Assembly (NCBI GenBank): GCA_963835135.1
Contig: CAWIEF010000003.1
Span: 1,302,001 to 1,366,000 of the forward strand
Reading direction: 5' to 3'
DNA: 64,000 bases
Source of the DNA: JAVVHH01 sp963835135
Lineage (GTDB): Bacteria > Pseudomonadota > Alphaproteobacteria > Acetobacterales > Acetobacteraceae
Below, piece after piece: positions 19,697 through 27,380 of the stretch; the stretch's first letter is position 1; every line of letters begins with the position of its first letter. Both the position numbers and the translations under genes were made by a program. The notes beneath the pieces were generated by a model. That model was not told the origin of the DNA and searched no databases. It saw only the letters and a list, made by a program, of their open reading frames with translations.

Positions 19697-21457
19697 ATGG
19701 CGCTCCCGCCCGACTTCCTCGACGAGCTCCGCGCCCGCACGCCGCTGTCGGCACTGATCGGCCGCCGGGTCAAGCTGAGCAAGTCGGGCCGTAACTGGAA
19801 AGGCTGCTGCCCCTTCCACGGCGAGAAATCCCCCAGCTTCTACGTCTATGACGACCATTTCCATTGCTTCGGCTGCGGCGTCCACGGCGACGCCATCAGC
19901 TTCCAGATGCAATCCTCCGGGGCGTCCTTCCCCGAGGCGGTCGAAAGCCTGGCCGCGGAGGCTGGGCTTGACGTGCCGAAAGCCTCCCCCGCCCAGGCCC
20001 GCGCCGAGCAGCACCGGCTCGACCTGCATGAGGTGCTCGAGCACGCCCAGACCAGCTTCCGCCGCCGCCTTGAAGCCCCCGAGGGTGCCGCCGCCCTCGC
20101 CTACCTGCGAACCCGCGGCCTGTCGGAGGTCACCATCGAGCAATTCGGCCTTGGGTGGTCCGGCGACGGCCGCGGCCAGTTGAGCGCGGAGCTTGGCGCT
20201 CTCGGCATCGCCCCGGCCCGCGCCCTCGAAGCCGGCCTCCTCCGCGAGACCGAAGGCGGCGAGTTGCGCGAGCTGTACTGGGGCCGGGTCACCTTCCCGA
20301 TCCGCGACCGCCGCGGCCGCCTCATCAGCTTCGGCGGCCGCGCCCTCGGTGATGCCAAGCCGAAGTACATCAACGGCCCCGACACCCCCATCTTCCCCAA
20401 GCGCCGCACCCTCTACGCGGCCGACCGGGCCCGCGACGCCATCCGCGGCAACCGACGCCTGGTCGTCGTCGAGGGTTACATGGACGTCATCGCCCTCCAC
20501 CAAGCCGGGCACACCGGCGCCGTGGCCCCCCTCGGCACCGCGCTGACCGACGACCACCTCGCCGAGCTCTGGCGCCTCTCCCCCGAGCCCATCCTCTGCT
20601 TCGACGGCGACGCCGCCGGCGCCAAGGCGGCCGAACGCGCCGTCACTCTCGCCCTACCCCTCCTACAACCCGGTTTCAGCCTCAGGATCGCCACTCTCCC
20701 GGCCGGCGAAGACCCCGATAGCCTGGTCCGCAAAAACGGCGCCGCCGCGTTCGACGCCGTCTGCGACAACGCCGCCCCCCTCGTGGACGCTCTTTTCGCC
20801 GCGCTCTCCCGCGGCGTCGGCACCACCCCCGAACAGCGCGCCGCCCTCCGCGTCCGCCTCGACGCCGCCGCCAAATCCATTCCCGACCGCATCCTGGCCG
20901 GCGAGTTCCGCTCCGCCCTGCTCGATCGCGTCTTCCAGAAGCGCGGCAACCGCGCCCCGTCGCCGCCCAAGCGCACCCGCATCGCCCCGTCGGGGGACGC
21001 CATCGCCGAGCGTCGCGCCATGATCCTGCTCGCCCTCCTCCTGCGTCACCCCGAACTGATCGCCCCGCTCGACGACGCCCTGCACCGCATTCCGCTCTCG
21101 GCGGAACTCGATGCACTCCGAAACGAATTGAGTGCATTCGCCCACGAACAGGCGCTTGACTCGGCCAGTCTGCTTGCCCACCTGCAGCACTCTGGTGTCA
21201 ACGGAGAGGCTTCCCGCGTGCTGTCGGCAATCGCCCAGGACCTCCCGGATCATGCGCTTGCAAACGCGATGCCGGTCGAGGTGCAGAAGACGTGGTGGCA
21301 CTTTTACGGGTTGCTCACCGGCCCGTCCCATCTGCAGGAAGAGGTCGCCTATGCGCGTCAGGCATTGGAGAACGAGTTCAGCAAGGCCAATCAGGACCGG
21401 GTCGTGGCCCTGCGCCAGGCCGAGATCGATCTGAATGACCTGTTCGACACCGAGTAG
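19697..21457 (+). CDS. dnaG: DNA primase
   Basis: Synthesises RNA primers at the replication fork. The 586-residue protein has the N-terminal zinc-binding CHC2 domain (Cys38, His41, Cys57, Cys60 in CPFH and CFGC), the RNA-polymerase-like core and a TOPRIM domain with VVVEGYMDVIAL near residue 257 and FDGDAAGAKAAERA near 302. The C-terminal part (about residues 430-586) is the weakly conserved DnaB-binding domain. It lies between yqeY and rpoD, the classical macromolecular-synthesis arrangement. Confidence 0.97.
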   Translation: MALPPDFLDELRARTPLSALIGRRVKLSKSGRNWKGCCPFHGEKSPSFYVYDDHFHCFGCGVHGDAISFQMQSSGASFPEAVESLAAEAGLDVPKASPAQARAEQHRLDLHEVLEHAQTSFRRRLEAPEGAAALAYLRTRGLSEVTIEQFGLGWSGDGRGQLSAELGALGIAPARALEAGLLRETEGGELRELYWGRVTFPIRDRRGRLISFGGRALGDAKPKYINGPDTPIFPKRRTLYAADRARDAIRGNRRLVVVEGYMDVIALHQAGHTGAVAPLGTALTDDHLAELWRLSPEPILCFDGDAAGAKAAERAVTLALPLLQPGFSLRIATLPAGEDPDSLVRKNGAAAFDAVCDNAAPLVDALFAALSRGVGTTPEQRAALRVRLDAAAKSIPDRILAGEFRSALLDRVFQKRGNRAPSPPKRTRIAPSGDAIAERRAMILLALLLRHPELIAPLDDALHRIPLSAELDALRNELSAFAHEQALDSASLLAHLQHSGVNGEASRVLSAIAQDLPDHALANAMPVEVQKTWWHFYGLLTGPSHLQEEVAYARQALENEFSKANQDRVVALRQAEIDLNDLFDTE

Positions 21458-21500
21458 TAACCCGGCCCGCCCGTCCGGACTGATCTGAGGAGTTTCGCCG

Positions 21501-23447
21501 ATGGCGACCAAGCAACCCGTGAACGGTGAAGCCACACCGGCCGAACAAGACGGCGACAACACCCTGCTCGACACCAACGCGGTGGCCGTCAAGCGCCTGA
21601 TCGCCAAGGGCAAAGAGCGCGGCTACATCACGTTCGACGAACTCAACGCCGTCCTCCCCTCGGAGCAGAACAGCTCCGAGCAGATCGAAGACGTCATGGC
21701 CATGCTCAGCGAGATGGGCATCCAAGTCGTCGAGAGCGAAGAGACCGAGGACACCGAGGCCCCAGCCGCGAAGGCGAAGGAGGAGGAAGAAGAAAAGGAG
21801 CCGGACGAAACCACCGGCAACGTCGACGAAGCCAGCCTCGGCCGCACCGACGACCCGGTCCGCATGTACTTGCGCGAGATGGGCTCGGTCGAATTGCTCT
21901 CGCGCGAGGGCGAGATCGCCATCGCCAAGCGCATCGAAGCCGGCCGCGACATGATGATCGGCGGCCTCTGCGAAAGCCCGCTCACCTTCCGGGCCATCAT
22001 CGCCTGGCACGATGCGCTGAAGGCCGGCCGCATGCTCCTGCGCGACATCGTCGACCTCGAAGCGACCCAGGGCGGCCCCAAGGTCGACGCCAATGAGGCG
22101 TCGAGCGAACCCCCGGCCGAAGCCGCCTTCGAAGCGCCCGCCGAAGAATCCGACGACGACATCGAGGGCGAAGGCCAGGGCATGTCCCTCTCCGCGCTCG
22201 AAGAGAAACTCAAGCCCGAAGTCCTCGCGACCTTCGAGGAAATCGAGAACCTCTACAAGAAGCTGCAGAAGATGCAGTCAAAGCGCCTCGACGCCATGAC
22301 CTCGGGCGAGGAAGTCGCGCTCCGATCGGAGAAGACTTACGAGAAGTCCCGCGAGGAACTCGTCAAGAAGGTCGAGCAGGTCCGCCTGCACAACAATCGC
22401 ATCGAGGAGTTGGTCATCCAGCTCAAGCAGATCAGCCAGCGCCTCAACGGCCTCGAAGGCCAGCTCCTCCGCCTGGCCGAGCAGTGCAAGGTCGGCCGCG
22501 ACGACTTCCTGCGCGAATACCGCGGCCACGAGCTCGATCCCAATTGGATGGAACGCGTCGACAAGCTGCCCGGCAAGGCCTGGAAGGCCTTCGTGCTCAA
22601 GCAGTCCGAACACGTGGCCGAGGTCCGCGCCAAGATCGGCGACGTCGCCCAGGAGACCCAGCTCCCGATCGCGGAATTCCGCCGCGTCTACCAGACCGTC
22701 AGCAAAGGCGAGCGCGACAGCGCGCGCGCGAAGAAGGAGATGATCGAGGCCAACCTCCGCCTCGTGATCTCGATCGCCAAAAAATACACCAACCGCGGCC
22801 TGCAATTCCTCGATCTCATCCAAGAGGGCAATATCGGCCTGATGAAGGCGGTCGATAAATTCGAATACCGCCGCGGTTACAAATTCAGCACCTACGCCAC
22901 CTGGTGGATCCGCCAGGCCATCACCCGCTCGATCGCCGACCAGGCGCGCACCATCCGCATCCCGGTCCACATGATCGAGACCATCAACAAGCTGGTCCGC
23001 ACCAGCCGCCAGATGCTGCACGAGATCGGCCGCGAACCCGCCCCCGAGGAGCTGGCCGAAAAGCTCGGCATGCCGCTCGAAAAGGTCCGCAAGGTCCTCA
23101 AGATCGCCAAGGAGCCGATCTCCCTTGAAACCCCGATCGGCGACGAGGAAGACAGCCATCTCGGGGACTTCATCGAGGACAAGGCCGCCGTCATCCCGCT
23201 CGACGCCGCCATCCAGGCCAACCTCCGCGAGGCGACCACCCGCGTCCTCTCCAGCCTCACCCCCCGCGAGGAACGCGTGCTGCGCATGCGCTTCGGCATT
23301 GGCATGAACACCGACCACACCCTCGAAGAGGTCGGCCAGCAGTTCAACGTCACCCGCGAGCGTATCCGCCAGATCGAAGCCAAGGCGTTGCGCAAACTCA
23401 AACACCCCAGCCGCAGCCGCAAACTCCGCAGTTTCCTCGACGACTAG
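21501..23447 (+). CDS. rpoD: primary RNA polymerase sigma-70 factor
   Basis: The housekeeping sigma factor, 648 residues. Region 1.1 is at the N-terminus, followed by a very acidic linker (EEEEEKEPDE near residue 95) and region 1.2 (DDPVRMYLREMGSVELL). A long non-conserved region precedes regions 2.1-2.4 (FSTYATWWIRQAITR, which recognises the -10 element), region 3, and region 4.2 (TLEEVGQQFNVTRERIRQIE) that binds the -35 element. It starts 43 bases after dnaG; TGAGGAG precedes the ATG. Confidence 0.97.
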   Translation: MATKQPVNGEATPAEQDGDNTLLDTNAVAVKRLIAKGKERGYITFDELNAVLPSEQNSSEQIEDVMAMLSEMGIQVVESEETEDTEAPAAKAKEEEEEKEPDETTGNVDEASLGRTDDPVRMYLREMGSVELLSREGEIAIAKRIEAGRDMMIGGLCESPLTFRAIIAWHDALKAGRMLLRDIVDLEATQGGPKVDANEASSEPPAEAAFEAPAEESDDDIEGEGQGMSLSALEEKLKPEVLATFEEIENLYKKLQKMQSKRLDAMTSGEEVALRSEKTYEKSREELVKKVEQVRLHNNRIEELVIQLKQISQRLNGLEGQLLRLAEQCKVGRDDFLREYRGHELDPNWMERVDKLPGKAWKAFVLKQSEHVAEVRAKIGDVAQETQLPIAEFRRVYQTVSKGERDSARAKKEMIEANLRLVISIAKKYTNRGLQFLDLIQEGNIGLMKAVDKFEYRRGYKFSTYATWWIRQAITRSIADQARTIRIPVHMIETINKLVRTSRQMLHEIGREPAPEELAEKLGMPLEKVRKVLKIAKEPISLETPIGDEEDSHLGDFIEDKAAVIPLDAAIQANLREATTRVLSSLTPREERVLRMRFGIGMNTDHTLEEVGQQFNVTRERIRQIEAKALRKLKHPSRSRKLRSFLDD

Positions 23448-23452
23448 GTGCG

Positions 23453-23497
23453 TGCACCCACCCCTCGACCGGCCCATGAGGCCGTCGGGTGGGTGCA
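23453..23497 (+). terminator. hairpin after rpoD
   Basis: The 11-base arms TGCACCCACCC and GGGTGGGTGCA are perfectly complementary and enclose a second inner stem (CGAC-GGCC with GGCC-GTCG, one bulge). It begins 6 bases after the rpoD stop. There is no T-run, as is common for terminators in GC-rich genomes, so transcription end is inferred from position only. Confidence 0.55.
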
Positions 23498-23633
23498 TGC
23501 CACCATGGCCCGGTGACGGCCCTCTCGTCGCAACTCGCCACGGCGCGCAAAAACGCCCTGTGTGTAACATCACGGAATAAATGTGGTGGGATAGCGATCA
23601 TCTCCTTGCAACGATGCGAGACGAGATCGATCA

Positions 23634-25469
23634 ATGAGAGTTCCAGGCTCCACGAAACCAATCAGCGCCATCCTGGCATACACTCTGCTTGCCGCGATGT
23701 CCCCCGCGCACGCCACCACCTTCACGGACGACACCTTCTTCACCGCCAGCGACCGCAGCATCTGGGCGAGCGGCGCCGGCTTCACGTTCGACACCGGCTC
23801 ACGCTTCCTCGGTACCTCCTGGGACATCGGCAAGACCATCGGCGGCATCGACGAGACCTGCGTGTTTGGCGTCTGCGCCTCGTTCGGCGCCGAGGTCGGC
23901 GCTAAAACCAGCGGCAAGGTCGGCGTCGACTACAGCCTGAAAGTCAACAGCGGCACCTTCGACGTCCAACTTCCCGGCCGCGCTACCTTCACCGTCCCGA
24001 CCTCGGTGTCCGGTGCCACCATCGGCGCCATCACCGTCGGCTCGAGCTACACCACGCTTGGCGGCGGCCTGCCCGTCCCGACCACGCCCAACGGTCCTGC
24101 CGTTGTCCGCGTCCCCAGCCTGCAGGTCACCGGCCCAACCGCCCAAGCCAGCCTCGGGCTTGAGGCCAAGGTCGACGCCTTCGCCGGCGCCAAGGCCTGT
24201 GTCGTCGTCTGCTACGGCCCGGCTCTTGGCCCGCTCGGCTTCGCTTACTCGCAGTCTATCGCCACCGTGAACATCAACAACGACCACCAGGTCACTGTGC
24301 TCGGCACTACTGTGAGCGCCAAGCAGTCAGTCAGCGCCCTCAATGGATTGCTGAACGCCAGCTTTGACATTCCCAACCTGGACAGCTCGTCGCAGGCCAC
24401 CCCGAACGGTTTCAACGGCACGACACTGACCGCCACCAAGCGCGACAACATCGCCGCCGTCAATGCGAACGTCGCGCAGATCGCGGCCGACGCCGTCGGC
24501 TTTCCCTTCCCGCTTGCCGGAAATATCGGCCCGTTCGGCTACAACCTGCTTCAGGCCAATGCCGGCGCCGCGCTGGACGTGCAGCAGACCATCAATGTCA
24601 CGCCCAAGGTCACCGGCAGCTATCTCTTCTCCTCGGCCGTCATTCCCGTCGTCAACGGCGTCGACGGTGCCCTCACCGACCACATCGACTTCAACTTCGG
24701 CGACGACGTCACCTTCAAGCCCGGCCAGGTCGGCAAAATCAGCTACATCCCCCTCATCAACGTCGACGGTGTGGTCCATAACGAGACCGACCTGATTGTT
24801 GGGGGCAACCTCGACATCAAAGCCCTGGGCGTCAATGTAGCCGGACTGTCGATAGGACCGCTCGTCGATACGCAGCTCGCCAGCTCGGATCTCGGCCGGA
24901 TCGACCTATTCGACGAGACCTTCACCGACCGTATCGGGTCCATCAAAGCCACCCCGATCACCCTCGATTTCGCCGGCTGTAAGCAGAACGTCAAATACAG
25001 CGAAGTCGATTTCAGGAGTTACTTATGCGCGTCGAGCGACTACACGCCCCTCGGCTCGTTTGACAAAGGCGATGGCACCTCGTTGGCCGGCATCCTTTAC
25101 GAGCAATGCGATCGAAGCCTCCCAGGCGACCCTCGTACCTGCGGCACGGAGTATTCGTTCGGTCGAACCAGCCCTTACATCCCGGGTGACCCTCTTCCGA
25201 CCTACGTCAGCGGCGCCGACGCCCTGACCTACCGGCCGATCGACACTACCCCGTCGACCACCGACGCCAGCCAACTTATCTCGCTCGCCTCACTCGGTTA
25301 CACCGGGCCCCCGCTCGGCAACGCCTCGCCTTTCATCATCCCGACCGGCGCGTCGCTCGAATCGTTCGACGTGAGCGAGCCTCCTGCGCTGGCTCTCCTT
25401 GCACTTCCGCTCTTGGCTGTTCTCGCTTTTGCGCGACCACGCATACCGCGCCGCGTAACAATTCGATGA
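23634..25469 (+). CDS. secreted protein with PEP-CTERM-like anchor
   Basis: A 611-residue protein with an N-terminal signal peptide (hydrophobic stretch ending AMSPAHA) and a long beta-rich, Gly/Thr/Ser-rich mature region without recognised domains, containing several cysteine pairs (ETCVFGVCA; KACVVVCYG). The C-terminus has SEPPALALLALPLLAVLAF followed by ARPRIPRR. A Pro-containing motif, a hydrophobic helix and an Arg-rich end is the layout of PEP-CTERM sorting signals handled by exosortases, though the motif reads SEPP rather than PEP. No exosortase gene is in the window. An ECF sigma factor gene follows directly. Confidence 0.7.
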   Translation: MRVPGSTKPISAILAYTLLAAMSPAHATTFTDDTFFTASDRSIWASGAGFTFDTGSRFLGTSWDIGKTIGGIDETCVFGVCASFGAEVGAKTSGKVGVDYSLKVNSGTFDVQLPGRATFTVPTSVSGATIGAITVGSSYTTLGGGLPVPTTPNGPAVVRVPSLQVTGPTAQASLGLEAKVDAFAGAKACVVVCYGPALGPLGFAYSQSIATVNINNDHQVTVLGTTVSAKQSVSALNGLLNASFDIPNLDSSSQATPNGFNGTTLTATKRDNIAAVNANVAQIAADAVGFPFPLAGNIGPFGYNLLQANAGAALDVQQTINVTPKVTGSYLFSSAVIPVVNGVDGALTDHIDFNFGDDVTFKPGQVGKISYIPLINVDGVVHNETDLIVGGNLDIKALGVNVAGLSIGPLVDTQLASSDLGRIDLFDETFTDRIGSIKATPITLDFAGCKQNVKYSEVDFRSYLCASSDYTPLGSFDKGDGTSLAGILYEQCDRSLPGDPRTCGTEYSFGRTSPYIPGDPLPTYVSGADALTYRPIDTTPSTTDASQLISLASLGYTGPPLGNASPFIIPTGASLESFDVSEPPALALLALPLLAVLAFARPRIPRRVTIR

Positions 25470-25532
25470 AGGAACCGTTCGGAACCTATCCATCCCGCGG
25501 CATCCTCGTATGGTAACGTACCAACGACGAGA

Positions 25533-26024
25533 GTGCCGTTGCCGTCAGAGTTCGAGCGAGATGTCCTCCCGCATCTCGACGCCGCCTACAATCTCGCCCG
25601 ATGGATCGTCCGTGATCCGGATCTCGCGCAAGACGTCGTTCAGGAAGCGATGCTGCGCGCGATCCGCTATCACGCCGGGCTGCGCGGCAACGCAAAGCCG
25701 TGGCTGCTGCAAATTGTCCGCAACGCCGCCTATGCCGCCGTTGCCAACCGCCGGGTCCAACCCGCCCAACAAACTTTCGACGTCGGCGTCGAAGCCGTCG
25801 ATCCTGAAGGCGACCCACTTTCTGCCCTGGAACGCAGCGATGGAGTGCGCCATCTGAACGTCATACTCGCCGGCCTGCCGGACGAGTTGCGGGAGTGCCT
25901 GGTGCTGAGGGAGCTGGAGGAATTGAGCTATAAGGAGATCGCCCAGATCACGGGCGCTCCCATCGGCACGGTCATGTCACGCCTCTGGCGAGCTCGCCGC
26001 ACCCTATTGGACAACCAGCGATGA
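25533..26024 (+). CDS. ECF-type RNA polymerase sigma factor
   Basis: A 163-residue sigma-70 family regulator made of only regions 2 and 4. Region 2 shows DAAYNLARWIVRDPDLAQDVVQEAMLRA (DAAYNLARWIVRD then PDLAQDVVQEAMLRA); region 4 shows LPDELRECLVLRELEELSYKEIA with the helix-turn-helix GAPIGTVMSRLWRAR. The GTG start at 25533 follows ACGACGAGA. Its stop overlaps the start of the next gene (ATGA), a zinc-finger anti-sigma factor, so the two form a coupled regulatory pair. Target promoters are unknown. Confidence 0.92.
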   Translation: MPLPSEFERDVLPHLDAAYNLARWIVRDPDLAQDVVQEAMLRAIRYHAGLRGNAKPWLLQIVRNAAYAAVANRRVQPAQQTFDVGVEAVDPEGDPLSALERSDGVRHLNVILAGLPDELRECLVLRELEELSYKEIAQITGAPIGTVMSRLWRARRTLLDNQR

Positions 26025-26764
26025 CCGCCGCCTGTGAGACCATACACCTTCTCCTGCAAGCCGAACTCGATGGCGAGTTGGACGCCGCCGGTGCAGCCGG
26101 CCTGTCGAGCCATCTGCACACCTGCCCCGATTGCACCCAGCTTCAAAGCGAGTTGACGACGCTTTCGACCCGGCTTCGCACCGGTCTGACCCGCCATCCC
26201 GCCCCCGCGAGCCTCGTGGCGTCGCTTCCCCGCCCCACCCCGGCGGCCCCGCCCCGGCGCCGAAATCCCTGGACCCACGCCGCCTCGTTCGGTGCCGGCA
26301 TCGCCCTGGCCGCCAGCGTCATGCTCGCCCTGCGGCCCGCGCCCGCCGAGCCCGGCGCGCTCTCCGACCTCGTCACCGCCCATATCCGCGCCCTGCAGCC
26401 CGGCCATCTGCTCGATGTGCCCTCGAGCGACAGCCACACCGTCAAGCCCTGGTTCGACGGCCGCATCCCGTTCGCTCCCGTGGTCCTCGACCTTGCCGCT
26501 CAGGGCTTCCCCCTCCTCGGCGGCCGCCTCGATGTCCTCAACGGGGCTCCCGTCGCTGTCCTCGTCTATGGCCGCCGCCAGCACGTCATCAACGTGTTCA
26601 TCGCCCCGGGCGAGCACGCCCAAAAAGCGGCCACGCTGCAGGGCTACAACACGGTTGCCTGGACGCAAGGCGGCCTCGTCTATCAGGCCGTCTCCGACCT
26701 CAATGCGGCCGAACTGGCGACCTTGGTGCAGATGCTGCAGTCGCCGTCCGCGGCAGCGCCGTGA
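26021..26764 (+). CDS. zf-HC2 anti-sigma factor (membrane)
   Basis: A 247-residue protein. The N-terminal zinc-binding anti-sigma domain has His31-x3-Cys35-x2-Cys38 (HLHTCPDC), which in this family clamps the partner ECF sigma factor. A single hydrophobic segment near residues 88-108 (FGAGIALAASVMLAL) should anchor it in the inner membrane, leaving about 135 residues in the periplasm as a sensor. That part contains HTVKPWFDGRIPF and FIAPGEHAQK. ATG overlaps the sigma factor stop. Confidence 0.9.
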   Translation: MTAACETIHLLLQAELDGELDAAGAAGLSSHLHTCPDCTQLQSELTTLSTRLRTGLTRHPAPASLVASLPRPTPAAPPRRRNPWTHAASFGAGIALAASVMLALRPAPAEPGALSDLVTAHIRALQPGHLLDVPSSDSHTVKPWFDGRIPFAPVVLDLAAQGFPLLGGRLDVLNGAPVAVLVYGRRQHVINVFIAPGEHAQKAATLQGYNTVAWTQGGLVYQAVSDLNAAELATLVQMLQSPSAAAP

Positions 26765-26800
26765 TTGCAGTGCCAAACCCGTTTTGATAACCCGGGCGGG

Positions 26801-27361
26801 ATGCAACCCGCCACCCGCGTCGCCGTACGAGTCACCTTCTTGCGCATGGACACGCGCACACCCGCGCCGCGGCCGCTCCCGGCCGATACGAGCCTGGCCC
26901 AGCTCGCAGGATGCAGCGTCCCGTTCTATCGCTACCTCTACGGCACCGTTGGCGGCCCCTACCTCTGGTGGCTCCGGCGCTCTCTGCGGGATGCCGAACT
27001 CGCCGCGATCCTGCGCAATCCAAGCGTTTCGGTGCACGTTTTATATCGGGGTGGTGAGCCGGCCGGCTTCTTCGAACTCGATACGGGCCCACGCCCGACC
27101 GTCAACCTGAGCTATTTCGGCCTCATGCCGCACGCGGTCGGCACCGGGCTCGGCACCGCCTTTCTCGACACCGCGATCGACACGGCCTGGCGCAAGGGCG
27201 CCCGCGCGATCACGGTCAACACGTGCACCGCGGACCATGAACGTGCCTTGCCCAATTATCTGCGCGCCGGCTTCTACAAGCTCCGCGTCGTCGACGAAGT
27301 CTGGGACGTTCCCGCCCGGCTCGGCCTGACCATCCCCGCACATCTCCGCACCCTGGCCTAA
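26801..27361 (+). CDS. GNAT-family N-acetyltransferase
   Basis: A 186-residue protein with the GNAT fold: beta strands around GGEPAGFFELD and the acetyl-CoA loop in the GLMPHAVGTGLGTAFLD region (Q/RxxGxG/A-like, here VGTGLGTA), then ADHERALPNYLRAGFYKLR typical of the C-terminal part of the family. The acceptor is unknown. ATG at 26801 follows a GC-rich CGGGCGGG stretch; an earlier TTG at 26765 is in frame but poorly placed. It lies 36 bases after the anti-sigma factor and 19 bases before the PEP-carboxylase-like gene. Confidence 0.82.
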   Translation: MQPATRVAVRVTFLRMDTRTPAPRPLPADTSLAQLAGCSVPFYRYLYGTVGGPYLWWLRRSLRDAELAAILRNPSVSVHVLYRGGEPAGFFELDTGPRPTVNLSYFGLMPHAVGTGLGTAFLDTAIDTAWRKGARAITVNTCTADHERALPNYLRAGFYKLRVVDEVWDVPARLGLTIPAHLRTLA

Positions 27362-27380
27362 GTCTCGGCACGGATCTCGC

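Noticed and set aside
25470..25532. GGAACC repeated twice before the ECF sigma gene as an autoregulated ECF promoter
   Set aside because: No CGT-type -10 element at the expected 15-17 base distance; the nearest is too far.
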